Counted from the first letter of the stretch, positions 49,944 through 59,031 are shown. The stretch is 64,000 bases of DNA from Novosphingobium kaempferiae (GCF_021227995.1 NZ_CP089301.1:1674001-1738000), one strand, 5' to 3'. The notes: generated by a model not told the origin, from the letters alone. Translations and numbers: made by a program.

Positions 49944-51065
49944 TCAGGGTTTCACCGCGCAGGGGCCGGTAACGCGAACCGGATTGCAGCGGGCCATCTC
50001 GCCCTGAGGCAACGTGACCATGAAGCCGAGGCCGAGCGGGTCCGGTGCGCCGGGGTAGTAGTCGGTGCTGACGGCCTGAGCGCCGCTTTCCACCGCCGCA
50101 CGCGCCTTCGCGAAGTCATGCGCGCGCGCTTCCACGGTATTGGCGTCGGTGCGGGTACGCACGATCACGCCGGACTTAACCAGTTCGCGGATCTTCGCGC
50201 CATCGACCAGCGGATCCTGCACGATCTGAACGGCGCTTTCCGCCTCACCATCGGGATACCACCCGAACATCGCGCGGCCCCGCAGCGAGGGATGCCCGGT
50301 GCGATAGACTTCCGATACCGCCGGGCGCACATCGAACAGGACGTAGATGCGCCCGCGCGCTGCATCGAGCGTGGGCCAGCCCTTGCCCTTCACAGCCCCG
50401 GCGAGCGTCGCATCCTTGCCGCGCACTTCGTCCGGAGTGAGAAGGCGCTTGCCCGGAATGGCCTTGCGGATCTCGCCGTCGAGCGCGTCGAGCAGCGCTG
50501 CGTCGTCCAGCGGCAGCGGGTCGGAGACGCCGTGCGACTGGGGCGTGTCCGCTGCATTGAGGGTAATCATGATCGGCAGGTGGCCGGGATGGGCCTTTGA
50601 CCATGCGGTCACCTCGCCGAGGCACCGCACCAGCGTCGCGCAGGTCGAGCGGTAGTCGATGTCGGGAATGTGGAGCACCTTGAAGCCCGGCTTGAGCATC
50701 GCCGGACGGTCGAACCCGCTCGCCTTGTCCGTCGCCTTGACGAGTTTCGCGCCCTTCGGATCGGCATAGCGCCCGCCCTTGGGATCGGCGAAGATGTCGA
50801 TCTCCAGCTGCCGCACGCCCGCGTCCAACTGGGCGGCGAGCGGTACATGGTAGTAGTCCAGCCCGTCCGCCAGTCGCGCGTCACGTTTGCGGATCTGCGC
50901 CATCACCTCGGCAGGGATGCGCGCCTTGAAGCTGTTGTGCGAACCGACGACCTGGATGTCGTTCATGCGCAGCGCCGCACCCGGATGCGCGGGCGGCGGG
51001 GAAGCCGAAGCTCCCCCGCTCACCCCGAGACCCAGCGCGACTGCGAGGAGCCCTGCCCTGCGCAT
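49944..51065 (-). CDS. Exported PI-PLC-like phosphodiesterase
   Basis: A protein of 373 residues with a Sec signal (GLLAVALGLGVSGGASA). MNDIQVVGSHNSFKARIP holds the first catalytic His, GVRQLEIDIFADPKGGRY the Glu/Asp metal ligands, and VLHIPDIDYRSTCATLVRCL the second His, the pattern of the calcium-dependent PI-PLC-C1 family in a TIM barrel. It would cleave inositol phospholipids or another phosphodiester outside the cytoplasm. The stop and start of the neighbouring genes overlap (TGATG at 51063-51067), so it is coupled to the TonB receptor upstream. Confidence 0.9.
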   Translation of the reverse strand: MRRAGLLAVALGLGVSGGASASPPPAHPGAALRMNDIQVVGSHNSFKARIPAEVMAQIRKRDARLADGLDYYHVPLAAQLDAGVRQLEIDIFADPKGGRYADPKGAKLVKATDKASGFDRPAMLKPGFKVLHIPDIDYRSTCATLVRCLGEVTAWSKAHPGHLPIMITLNAADTPQSHGVSDPLPLDDAALLDALDGEIRKAIPGKRLLTPDEVRGKDATLAGAVKGKGWPTLDAARGRIYVLFDVRPAVSEVYRTGHPSLRGRAMFGWYPDGEAESAVQIVQDPLVDGAKIRELVKSGVIVRTRTDANTVEARAHDFAKARAAVESGAQAVSTDYYPGAPDPLGLGFMVTLPQGEMARCNPVRVTGPCAVKP

Positions 51066-53698
51066 CAGAACTCTGCCCGCGCGCCGAAGAGGATCGTCGT
51101 GCCGTAGTCGTTGATGTCGCCGAAGCGCAGCGGGTTGTCGTTGTAGGTGTACTGGCGCGCGCCTGCGATGTTGATAGCTTCGAGGCTGAGCGTCACGTTG
51201 TCGGTCACGCGATAGCCCAGCGAGCCGTCGAGCGAGCCGAACGAAGCGGTGTAGGTCGGTGCCTGCGCGGTGCTGCCGACGCCCGACAGGTAACGGTCGC
51301 GCCAGACGTAGGACAGGCGGGCCAGGATCGGACCCTTCTCGTAGAAGCCGACGAGGTTGAAGCTGTTCTTCGACAGGCCGATCATCTCGTCCTTGATGGT
51401 GCGCGAACCCGCCGTGTAGTCAGCCTTTACCGAGGTACGGGTATACGACGCCTGCACGCCGAGGCCGTCGAAGGGCTGCGGCAGGAAGGTGAAGACCTGA
51501 TGGTAGGCCGCCTCGAAGCCGTAGACCTTGGCGTTGCCGCCGTTGACCTGTGTGCTCAGCTGCACGGTGCCACGTCCCGGAATGTCGATCGCGACGTTCT
51601 GCTGGGTGATGTAGTCGTCCATCGCCTTGTAGAACACGGCGCCGGTGAGCGAGCCCGAGCGGTTGAAGTACCACTCCAGCGAGGCGTCGAACTGCGTGGC
51701 GAGGAACGGCACGAGGTCCGGGTTGCCGCCGCTCGCGGTGGGCGAGTCCGTCGAGACGGTGATGCGCGGGGCACTGTCGGTCACGTTCGGACGGGTCAGG
51801 ACGCGGCTTGCGCCCAGGCGGCCGACCAGCGTGTCGGTCAGTTCGGCGCGCAGGTTGAAGGTCGGCAGGACGTTGTTGAACGTCTTGGGATAGCTCACCG
51901 GCGTGATGAGGTTGCCACTGCGCAGGTTGCCGCTGGCAACCTGATCGGTGTGGACGTAGCGCACGCCGATGTTGCCGGTGACGGGCACCGCGCCGAGCGT
52001 GAAGTCATAGTCGGCGCGGGCGTAGGCGCTGATGATCTTCTCGGTCGTATGGAACGAGGCGGCAAGGTCGCCCGGCGTCAGCGCCGAGTTCTCGACGGTG
52101 GGCGTGAAGAATGCGTCGAGGTAGGCGCTCGTCACCGGCACCAGGAAGCTGCGCGGGATATTGCCGCCGAGACCGCTCAGGTAGTCGTCGAACGGCAGCT
52201 GCTCGTAGGCGCCCGCGCCGAGACTCGACAGCGCCGTGCCGGCCACCGGGTTCACGTTGAAATCGCGACGGAAATAGTCGCGCTTGCGCCACTGGTACTC
52301 ACCGCCGACGGCGATCTTCGAGATGAAGCCCTCGAAATCGTGCGCCACGTCGCCGCGCGCGTAGAGGTTCCAGTCCTTGCTGTTCTTGGGCGCGATGTTG
52401 AACTGGTAGAGCTGGTAGTTGGCCGGGTTGGTCGGATCGACGGTGGTGTTGAAGGTCGGCACGTTCTTGTAGCCGCCGGTCGCATCGTAGGTGAGCGGGG
52501 CGAAGAACATCGCGCGGCTGCGCACCGTGCCGACGTCGTAGCTGGGGTGGTAGCTGTGCGCGAACGACCAGTTCACGTTGCCCGAGACGTGCCAGGCGTC
52601 ATGGTCCCAGGTCTGGCGCAGGCCGACGTTGATGAGGTCGTGGCGGTTCAGGCTGTACTCGCGCGAGGCCATGAAGCGCACGTCGTTGATGGTCGCCTTG
52701 ACCACGGTGTCGCCGTCGAGGACGACGCTGGCCGGAACGATGGTCGGGCGATGGCCGGCGACGCTCGTGTCGTCGGGGTAGATGTCGAGGCCGAACTCGT
52801 CGTAGGCGACCTCGAGGCGGGTTGCCAGGACGTTGAGCGTCGTCGTCATCTCGGGGTTCGGGCGCCACTGCATCGACAGCATCCCCGAAACGCGCTCGCG
52901 CTGCTCGGTCTCAACGGTCGGACGGGTGCGGGTCGGCAGGTAGTAGCCGGTGCCCAGCGCGGACGCGAAGCGGTCCTTGTACCAACCGAAGTTCATGAAC
53001 TTGTCGTTGCGCACGTCCTTGGCCCAGTACTGGCCGCCGACGAGCACGCCGAAGGTGTCGTCCTTGTTCACCCAGCTCGTGATGAGGGTGGCGTTCGGCT
53101 TCACCTTGTCGGTCTTGGTGGTGTAGGTGCCGCGCAGGTTGAGCGTGGTCTTGGTGCCGACGTCGAAGGGCTCGAAGGTCTTGACGTTGATGTTGCCGCC
53201 CAGCGCGCCCTCGGTCATGTCCGAGGTCGGGGTCTTCACCACGTCGATGCCCGAGGTGAACTCGGCCGGGAGCATCTCGAAGCGGAACTGGCGACCGGCG
53301 GCGCCGCCGTTTTCGATCAGTTCGTTGATGGCGACCGGGCTGCCGTTGAGCAGGGTGTTCTGGAACTGCGGGCCGAGGCCGCGGACGCTCACGTAGAGGC
53401 CCTCGCCGCGCGGGCGGGTGATGGCGACGCCGGTGACGAGCTGCAGCGCTTCCGCGACGTTCTGGGTGGGGAACTTGCCGATGTCGGTCGAATTGATCGA
53501 GTCGACGCCGTAGGCCGCCTTGCGCTTCGCCTCGGTCGCGGTGCGCAGGCTCTGCGCGTAAGTGCCGGTGACGACGATCTCGCCCGAGGCCGGCTCGGCG
53601 TCGGGCGTCGGCGCGGTCTGAGCCAGCGCCGGGGCGCTGAGGGCCGCGAGCAGGAGGATCGACGCCGACGACGCCAGCGTGCGCTTTGTAATGGTCAT
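51065..53698 (-). CDS. TonB-dependent receptor, TIGR01782 type, paired with PI-PLC
   Basis: A protein of 877 residues: signal peptide ending ALSAPALAQ, TonB box GEIVVTGT, plug with KRKAAYGVDSINSTDIGKFPTQNVAEALQLVTGVAI, RGEGLYVSVRGLGPQFQNTLLNG and EMLPAEFTSGIDVVKTPTSDMTEGALGGNINVKT, then a large barrel ending ILFGARAEF. This Xanthomonas/Caulobacter branch typically imports carbohydrates and related compounds. Coupled to the phosphodiesterase, it may bring in a phosphodiester or inositol compound. A 20-base palindrome lies about 120 bases upstream. Confidence 0.93.
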   Translation of the reverse strand: MTITKRTLASSASILLLAALSAPALAQTAPTPDAEPASGEIVVTGTYAQSLRTATEAKRKAAYGVDSINSTDIGKFPTQNVAEALQLVTGVAITRPRGEGLYVSVRGLGPQFQNTLLNGSPVAINELIENGGAAGRQFRFEMLPAEFTSGIDVVKTPTSDMTEGALGGNINVKTFEPFDVGTKTTLNLRGTYTTKTDKVKPNATLITSWVNKDDTFGVLVGGQYWAKDVRNDKFMNFGWYKDRFASALGTGYYLPTRTRPTVETEQRERVSGMLSMQWRPNPEMTTTLNVLATRLEVAYDEFGLDIYPDDTSVAGHRPTIVPASVVLDGDTVVKATINDVRFMASREYSLNRHDLINVGLRQTWDHDAWHVSGNVNWSFAHSYHPSYDVGTVRSRAMFFAPLTYDATGGYKNVPTFNTTVDPTNPANYQLYQFNIAPKNSKDWNLYARGDVAHDFEGFISKIAVGGEYQWRKRDYFRRDFNVNPVAGTALSSLGAGAYEQLPFDDYLSGLGGNIPRSFLVPVTSAYLDAFFTPTVENSALTPGDLAASFHTTEKIISAYARADYDFTLGAVPVTGNIGVRYVHTDQVASGNLRSGNLITPVSYPKTFNNVLPTFNLRAELTDTLVGRLGASRVLTRPNVTDSAPRITVSTDSPTASGGNPDLVPFLATQFDASLEWYFNRSGSLTGAVFYKAMDDYITQQNVAIDIPGRGTVQLSTQVNGGNAKVYGFEAAYHQVFTFLPQPFDGLGVQASYTRTSVKADYTAGSRTIKDEMIGLSKNSFNLVGFYEKGPILARLSYVWRDRYLSGVGSTAQAPTYTASFGSLDGSLGYRVTDNVTLSLEAINIAGARQYTYNDNPLRFGDINDYGTTILFGARAEF

Positions 53699-53820
53699 TG
53701 AGAGCTTCCCCGAAGTGAGACGTTCAGTCTTGCGGGGGCCCCTAGGAAGCGGGCGTGACGCTTCCGGGTCTCAATGATGACGTTTTGGTGAAATAAGAAA
53801 TATTTTGAAATAAATAAATA

Positions 53821-53840
53821 TGTTGCAGTCGGCTGCAACA
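53821..53840. promoter_or_regulatory. 20-base palindrome upstream of TonB receptor, LacI-type operator candidate
   Basis: TGTTGCAG and CTGCAACA are perfect 8-base arms around a 4-base centre, embedded in the most AT-rich stretch of the window (53770-53820) upstream of the TonB receptor. The length and the CG-containing centre resemble LacI-family operators. No LacI gene is in the window. Confidence 0.55.
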
Positions 53841-53943
53841 AAGCCGCGCCGGGGAGGCAAAAAGGGTGTACTGAACTGAACCTAGAGGCACCCAGGCGTA
53901 CCTGGAGGCCGCTGAGCGGCCCCGAGGCGGCGGATGGCTGCCT

Positions 53944-54192
53944 TCAGCGACTACCGGCGGTGGGCGAGGCAGCATCCTGTCCATCACGACGGCGATGCGT
54001 CACCATCCTGACGTGGAGCCTGCGCACGACGTCGCTGCCCGAGGTGGTGAAGACGATCGGCAGCAGTCCATGGATGATGCACTTGACCCCGCCCGCGATC
54101 ATGGCGGTGCCGAAGCCGAAGGCCGAGTGGAAGTGCTCGGTATAGGTCTCGCCGACCGATTCCGGATGATCCTGGAAGATCTTGCGAAGCAT
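53944..54192 (-). CDS. Small DUF6356-like membrane protein
   Basis: A protein of 82 residues: LRKIFQDHPESVGETYTEHFHSAFGFGTAMIAGGVKCIIHGLLPIVFTTSGSDVVRRLHVRMV, with one membrane segment (AFGFGTAMIAGGVKCIIHGLLPIVF) and a basic C-terminus. The pattern HPxSVGExYxEH is that of short alphaproteobacterial proteins I know as DUF6356. ATG 54192 has AAGGA upstream. It follows the TauE/SafE gene by 13 bases, so the two are probably co-transcribed. Function is unknown. Confidence 0.75.
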   Translation of the reverse strand: MLRKIFQDHPESVGETYTEHFHSAFGFGTAMIAGGVKCIIHGLLPIVFTTSGSDVVRRLHVRMVTHRRRDGQDAASPTAGSR

Positions 54193-54205
54193 GGGGGATT
54201 GTCCT

Positions 54206-54982
54206 TCAGTTGAGAGTGCTCGCCAGCATGGCCAGGGCCATTGCCGCGACGAGCGTGGAGAAGAGGAAACGGAGCAGGTCGCGGCCACCCGTCAGCCGGC
54301 CCGCGATCATGCCGCCGCCGATGCCGCCGATCAGGCCGCCTGCGATGAGCGCCACCGCGACCGGCCAGTCGACGAGGCCGGACATGGCATAGTTGGCGGC
54401 GGTGGCCGCGCCGAAGGCGGTCACCGCGATGAGCGAGGTGGCGACCGCCTCCGCCGTCGACATGCCGGTGGCGCTGACGAGGCCGGGCACGATCAGGAAG
54501 CCGCCGCCGATGCCGAAGAACCCGGCGAGCGACCCGCTGCCCGCGCCGAAGCCCGCAAGGCGACGCCAGCCCGTCGGCTCCGGGTCGGTCGCCGCTTCCG
54601 CAGCGCGGCGCAGCACCATCGAGGCGGCGATCACCAGCATCAGCACCGAGAGCCCGCGCAGCAGCCACTGCGCATCGCACAGCTTGCCGAGGCTCGACCC
54701 GAGGCTGGCCCCGGCAAGGCCGCAGAGCGCGAAGAGCGCCCCGCTGCGCCAGCGCACGCGCCCAGCGCGGGCATGTCCGGCAAGCGCCATCGCGGCGTTG
54801 ACGGCGACGCCGATCGCGCCGGTGCCGATGGCGAGGTGCGGATTGCCGAGGCCGATCACGTAGACCAGCATCGGCGTCGCCAGCACCGACCCGCCCCCGC
54901 CGATCAGCGCGAGCACGAGGCCGATCAGCCCGCCGCAGCAGATCGCGGTCATCAGCGGATGGGCATGAAGCAGGAGCAGCAT
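54206..54982 (-). CDS. TauE/SafE-family permease
   Basis: A protein of 258 residues with about eight membrane helices in two repeats. Family motifs: GGLIGLVLALIGGGGSVLATPMLVYVIG and the second copy GAGSGSLAGFFGIGGGFLIVPGLVSATGM. Members export sulfite, sulfoacetate or other organosulfonates. The sulfur theme agrees with the trans-sulfuration-type lyase in the operon upstream, though a hairpin terminator lies between them. Confidence 0.92.
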   Translation of the reverse strand: MLLLLHAHPLMTAICCGGLIGLVLALIGGGGSVLATPMLVYVIGLGNPHLAIGTGAIGVAVNAAMALAGHARAGRVRWRSGALFALCGLAGASLGSSLGKLCDAQWLLRGLSVLMLVIAASMVLRRAAEAATDPEPTGWRRLAGFGAGSGSLAGFFGIGGGFLIVPGLVSATGMSTAEAVATSLIAVTAFGAATAANYAMSGLVDWPVAVALIAGGLIGGIGGGMIAGRLTGGRDLLRFLFSTLVAAMALAMLASTLN

Positions 54983-55064
54983 GGGCGGGGGACCGGGCGC
55001 GCGACGTCACCCGCGCGAAAGCCGTGCCCTCGCCCGTGGTGATCGTCTGGTTGTGGGGAAAAGT

Positions 55065-55104
55065 GCGGCCGACCGGCTGATGGGGTCGGTGCCGTGTCGG
55101 CCGC
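55065..55104 (-). terminator. Intrinsic terminator of the TonB receptor operon
   Basis: GCGGCCGAC (55065-55073) and GTCGGCCGC (55096-55104) are perfect 9-base arms. On the minus strand the stem is followed by ACTTTTCC. It lies 14 bases after the TonB-receptor stop. Confidence 0.7.
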
Positions 55105-55118
55105 GAGGGTGGGTCTGG

Positions 55119-57575
55119 TTAGAAGTCGAAGGAAAGACGGCCGTAGTAGTAGCCGCCGTAGGCGCCGAACGGCGAGTTGCTGCCGTAGGGCGAGCTGCCG
55201 ATGGTGTTCACCACGGTGTTCTTGTCCGGGTAGGTGTTGAACAGGTTGTAGGCGCCGACCGCGAGCTTCATCTTCTCGGTGACCTGGTATCCGGCCTCGA
55301 GGTCGGTGATCCACTTGGCGCCATAGCTCTGGTCGCTGGAGGCGCTGTTGGCGAGCGCCTTCCAACTGCCGTAGCGGGTTTCCTTGGCGTTGATCGAGAA
55401 CGGGCCCTTGGACCAGTTGAGGCCGAGGATCACCTTGTCGCGCGGGGTGAAGACCGTGAAGTAGCCCTGCGTCTGGCGGTCGAACAGCGTCAGGCCGAGG
55501 TTCGCCAGTTCATCGGGGTTCTCCGCGATGCGGGCGATCTTGGTCTTGTTGTAGTTGTAGGCCGCGCTGGCCCGCACCTGCCCGAAATCGCCCAGCGAGA
55601 AGCTGTAGTTCGCCACCGCGTCGATGCCGCGCGTGCGGGTGTCGATGGCGTTGGCGAAGAAGCGCACGTACTGGTCGCCGGAGAACCCGTTGTTGCGCAG
55701 GATCTGGCGCACGCCCGCGCTGGAGAGCAGCCCGGTCAGGGTGATGCGGTCGTCGATGTTGATCTGGTAGGCATCGACCGTCAGCGTGAAGCCCGCGAGC
55801 GGGGTCATCGTCACGCCGAAGCTGTAGTTGCGCGACTTTTCGGGCTTCAGATCCTGCGCGCCGAGCGCCTGCGCGATGGGCGAGCCGGTCTGGAGGATCT
55901 TGGATTCGATCAGCTGGTACGAACCGTTGACCAGCGACACCTGCGTCGCCGTCTGCGCATAGGCCTGCTGCGAGAGCGAGGGCGCGCGGAAGCCGTTCGA
56001 GAACGCGCCGCGGAAGTTCAGCCAGTCGGTCGCGCGCCACAGCGCCGAGACCTTGCCGCTCCACACGCTGCCCGAGCTGTCGTCATAAGTCTCGAAGCGG
56101 CCCGCGCCGGTCACCAGCAGGCGGTCGGTCAGGTCGAGCGCGAGGTCGATGTAGGCCGCGCCGATGGTGCGCTTGGCGTCGGCCTCGTCCGCCGGGGTGA
56201 TGACGGTCGCGCCCTGCGCGCCGATCGCGCCCGGCTGTCCCGCCAGCGGCGAGCCGACCGGATAGGTGTAGCCGCCGTTGGCCCACGACGCCGTGTCGAG
56301 CGACTTGGTGACGTAGCTTTCATAGCGGAATTCCGCGCCTGCCGAGACCTGCAGGTTGCGGCCGCCCAGGATTTCGAAGCCCTTGGTGACGTCGAAGTTG
56401 GTGGTCCACTGGTCGAACGCGGCGCTGAAGGTGTCGAAGCTGGTCGGGCTGGTGGTGCCGAGCGAGGCGTTGAGCGTATTGTCCGCGCCCGAACGCACGT
56501 AGTCGCGCCCGTAGGTGGTGCTGAGGTCGAGGTTCCAGCCGTCCACCGTCTGCTTCATGCCGGCGGTCGCCTGCCAGTCGGTTTCCTTCATCGTGTAGTA
56601 CGGCGTGAAGCCGTCCGGATAGATCTCGACGATGTCGCTGGTGGTCGCCGGATAGCGTCCCGCCTGCCCGACGCGCGCCTCGCGGTAGCCGAAAGTTGCG
56701 TTGCTGTAGATCGTCAGGTCGCCCGCCTCGATCTGGCTGTTCTGGGCGAGGTTGATCGACTTGAGGTCCGGCAGGCCGCCCTGGTAGCGACGGCGGTCGG
56801 CGGTGGCTTCGCGCGGGTCGTCGGCACCGTTGACGCGCGAGTAGACGCGGCCGGTGTAGTCCGAGTTGCGCACCGTCGGCTTCTGCAGCTTGCCTTCGGC
56901 CGACACCACGATGGAGCCGGTTTCGCCGAGGTGGAAGCCCTTGGACAACTGGGCCGAGACGGTCTCGCCGTCGCTGCCGTTGACGCTGTCCTTGAAGCGC
57001 TGGCCCGCCTCGATCGAGCCGCTGCCCGCATCGGGGTTGCTCTTGAGGATGACGTTGATGACGCCGGCGATGGCGTCCGAACCGTACTGCGCCGCCGCGC
57101 CGTCGCGCAGAACCTCGATGCGGGCGATGGCGCTCGCCGGGATCTGGTCGAGGTCGACCGGGTTGCCGCCCATCGAGGTCGAGCCCGAGTTGAGGTCGAT
57201 CAGCGAGGAGTTGTGGCGGCGCTTGCCGTTGACGAGCACGAGGACGTGGACGCCCGAAAGTCCGCGCAGGCCCGCCGGTCGCGTGACCGAGTTCCACGAC
57301 GAGGAACCGACTTGCTGCGACTGGAACGACGGGACGAGCTGGGACAGCACGTCGCGAAGCTGCATCGAGCCGCCGAGCTGGGCGATCTGCTCGCCGCTGA
57401 TGACGTCGATCGGCGTCGGGCTGGTCGCGACGGTGCGCGCTTGCCCGCGCGAACCGGTGACGACGATGTCGGAACCGCCCTGTGCGGCGGCATCCTCCGC
57501 GCTCTGCGCGAATGCCGTGCCGCAGGTCGCGGCGCCGAGCGCGAGGATGGACGAGGTAACCAGTATTCTACGCAT
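55119..57575 (-). CDS. TonB-dependent receptor of the peptide/amide locus
   Basis: A protein of 818 residues: signal peptide (LVTSSILALGAATCGTAFAQ), TonB box DIVVTGSRG, plug with SPTPIDVISGEQIAQLGGSMQLRDVLSQLVPSFQ, GLSGVHVLVLVNGKRRH and PASAIARIEVLRDGAAAQYGSDAIAGVINVIL, then the barrel ending YYYGRLSFDF. The plug type is common in receptors for plant or peptide-like compounds. Its ATG directly follows the stop of the PLP lyase gene (TGAATG), so uptake is co-expressed with the enzymes upstream. Confidence 0.93.
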   Translation of the reverse strand: MRRILVTSSILALGAATCGTAFAQSAEDAAAQGGSDIVVTGSRGQARTVATSPTPIDVISGEQIAQLGGSMQLRDVLSQLVPSFQSQQVGSSSWNSVTRPAGLRGLSGVHVLVLVNGKRRHNSSLIDLNSGSTSMGGNPVDLDQIPASAIARIEVLRDGAAAQYGSDAIAGVINVILKSNPDAGSGSIEAGQRFKDSVNGSDGETVSAQLSKGFHLGETGSIVVSAEGKLQKPTVRNSDYTGRVYSRVNGADDPREATADRRRYQGGLPDLKSINLAQNSQIEAGDLTIYSNATFGYREARVGQAGRYPATTSDIVEIYPDGFTPYYTMKETDWQATAGMKQTVDGWNLDLSTTYGRDYVRSGADNTLNASLGTTSPTSFDTFSAAFDQWTTNFDVTKGFEILGGRNLQVSAGAEFRYESYVTKSLDTASWANGGYTYPVGSPLAGQPGAIGAQGATVITPADEADAKRTIGAAYIDLALDLTDRLLVTGAGRFETYDDSSGSVWSGKVSALWRATDWLNFRGAFSNGFRAPSLSQQAYAQTATQVSLVNGSYQLIESKILQTGSPIAQALGAQDLKPEKSRNYSFGVTMTPLAGFTLTVDAYQINIDDRITLTGLLSSAGVRQILRNNGFSGDQYVRFFANAIDTRTRGIDAVANYSFSLGDFGQVRASAAYNYNKTKIARIAENPDELANLGLTLFDRQTQGYFTVFTPRDKVILGLNWSKGPFSINAKETRYGSWKALANSASSDQSYGAKWITDLEAGYQVTEKMKLAVGAYNLFNTYPDKNTVVNTIGSSPYGSNSPFGAYGGYYYGRLSFDF

Positions 57576-58910
57576 TCAAACCCCCATGGTGGGCGGCGTC
57601 TGTGCGACCGCCGGATTGATGACGCTGTCTCCCTGGGCATCGCGGCCCGAAGGGGCGACGGCGCCGATGTTTCCGGCGGGTTGTCCCGTCCCGGTTTGCG
57701 TGTCCTCGCCGACCGCTGCCGCGAATGCGGAAAGCGCGCCGTCGAGTTCACGAATGAGGTCCGCGGTGTCCTCCAGCCCCACGTGGAGCCGGATCACCGG
57801 GTTCGAGGTGTCCGCGGCGAAGTGCCGCTGGCGGATCTGGCCGTTGCACGGGATGGCGAGGCTTTCGAAGCCGCCCCACGAGAAGCCGAGGCCGAACAGA
57901 CGCAGCGCGTCGAGGAAGGCCTGCTCGGCGCTCTCCGGCCCGTCGAGGATCACGGTGACGAGGCCGTTGCCCGCGCTGTAGTCCCGCGCGAAGAGATCGT
58001 GTCCCGGCGTGCCGGGCAGCGCGGGACACAGCACCTCGCGCACGGCGGGCTGCCCGCGCAGCCAAGTCGCCACTTCCAGCGCCGCCGCGCCGTGCCGGGC
58101 GAGCCGCGCGTGGAGCGTGCGCAGGCCGCGCAGGGCAAGGTAGGCGTCGTCGGACGAGACCGCCCAGCCCACGCTGCGCGCGCCGCGCTTCAGCAACGCG
58201 CCGACTTCGCCGCTGGCGACGGCGCTGCCCATGAACACGTCGGAGTGGCCGCAGACGTACTTGGTCAGCGCCTGCACCGAGATGTCGACCCCGTGCGCCA
58301 GCGGCTTGAACAGCACGCCCGCCGCATAGGTGTTGTCGACCAGCGTCAGCACGCCCCGCTCCCGCGCGATGGCGGCGACGGCGGGGATGTCCAGCATGTC
58401 GAGCGTCAGCGATCCGGGCGCTTCCAGCACGATCAACCGCGTCGCCGGGCCGATCATCGCCGCCAGATCGCCCGGCGCGATGTCGGCGGGAAAGTAGCGC
58501 GTGGCGACGCCGTAGTCGGCCATGGTCGTCTCGGCGAAGCGCCGGGTCGGGCCGTAGATGGTATCGCAGACGAGGATCTCGTCGCCCGTGCGGCAGACCG
58601 CGAGGATCGCGCCCGACAGCGCGGCGAGGCCGGAGGGGTAGAGTTCGGCCACCTCGCCGCCCTCGAGATCGCAGAGCGACTGGCGCAGCGCGGCCTGCGT
58701 GGCGAGGCCGCCACGACCGTAAGTGGGCGCCTTGCGGCCGAAGCACTCGTAGTCGTCGAGAAGAACCGTCGTCCCGCGCTGAAGTACCGGCGCAGCCGTG
58801 CGCAGGACCAGAGTGTCATCCGTCGCCGGATGGATCATCCGGGTGGATTCTGCATTGGCGGCGTCTTCGGTATTCACTCGGCAATTCCCGTTATATTCTG
58901 CGGCGACCAT
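57576..58910 (-). CDS. Cys/Met-metabolism PLP-dependent enzyme (cystathionine beta-lyase type)
   Basis: A protein of up to 444 residues. RGTTVLLDDYECFGRKAPTYGRGGLATQAAL, ELYPSGLAALSGAILAV, TIYGPTRRFAET, EAPGSLTLDMLDIPAVAAIAR, LVDNTYAAGVLFKPLAHGVDISVQALTKYVCGHSDVFMG (Lys holds PLP) and VIRLHVGLEDTADLIREL are family signatures. It would cleave a C-S bond of a thioether amino acid. An unusual C-terminal tail of about 40 residues follows. ATG 58910 has no ribosome site; GTG 58877 is a reasonable alternative. The gene follows the Lrp regulator, with palindromes in between. Confidence 0.88.
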   Translation of the reverse strand: MVAAEYNGNCRVNTEDAANAESTRMIHPATDDTLVLRTAAPVLQRGTTVLLDDYECFGRKAPTYGRGGLATQAALRQSLCDLEGGEVAELYPSGLAALSGAILAVCRTGDEILVCDTIYGPTRRFAETTMADYGVATRYFPADIAPGDLAAMIGPATRLIVLEAPGSLTLDMLDIPAVAAIARERGVLTLVDNTYAAGVLFKPLAHGVDISVQALTKYVCGHSDVFMGSAVASGEVGALLKRGARSVGWAVSSDDAYLALRGLRTLHARLARHGAAALEVATWLRGQPAVREVLCPALPGTPGHDLFARDYSAGNGLVTVILDGPESAEQAFLDALRLFGLGFSWGGFESLAIPCNGQIRQRHFAADTSNPVIRLHVGLEDTADLIRELDGALSAFAAAVGEDTQTGTGQPAGNIGAVAPSGRDAQGDSVINPAVAQTPPTMGV

Positions 58911-58969
58911 GGATCGTTCGGTGTCGGTGGCGTTCTAATCGTTGTAGGGGGTGACGATCTCACCCTCAT

Positions 58970-58988
58970 TTTCGCGCATTTCGCGAAA
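58970..58988. promoter_or_regulatory. Dyad upstream of PLP lyase
   Basis: TTTCGCG (58970-58976) and CGCGAAA (58982-58988) are perfect 7-base arms with a 5-base spacer. The 19-base site lies 60 bases upstream of the lyase start and directly downstream of the lrp gene, a plausible Lrp-type operator. Confidence 0.45.
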
Positions 58989-59000
58989 CTTCGGGATGGA

Positions 59001-59023
59001 CATCATGCTTGTTACTCATGATG
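59001..59023. promoter_or_regulatory. Second dyad upstream of PLP lyase
   Basis: CATCATG (59001-59007) and CATGATG (59017-59023) are perfect 7-base arms 9 bases apart, right after the lrp stop. It may be a second operator half of a multi-site Lrp region or a small hairpin at the 3' end of the lrp transcript. Confidence 0.4.
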
Positions 59024-59031
59024 CCGCATGT

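Noticed and set aside
51500..53701. A 2.2-kb plus-strand open frame opposite the second TonB receptor
   Set aside because: Same shadow effect; no ribosome site, signal or family motif.
53742..53987. Possible small minus-strand gene upstream of the TonB receptor
   Set aside because: The frame runs through the AT-rich promoter region and palindrome, has no ribosome site and resembles no protein.
54981..59021. A 4-kb open frame on the plus strand across the TonB receptor and PLP lyase genes
   Set aside because: It is antisense to two well-supported genes and its translation is low-complexity Arg/Ala/Val/Gly with no motif, the usual artefact of third-position GC bias.
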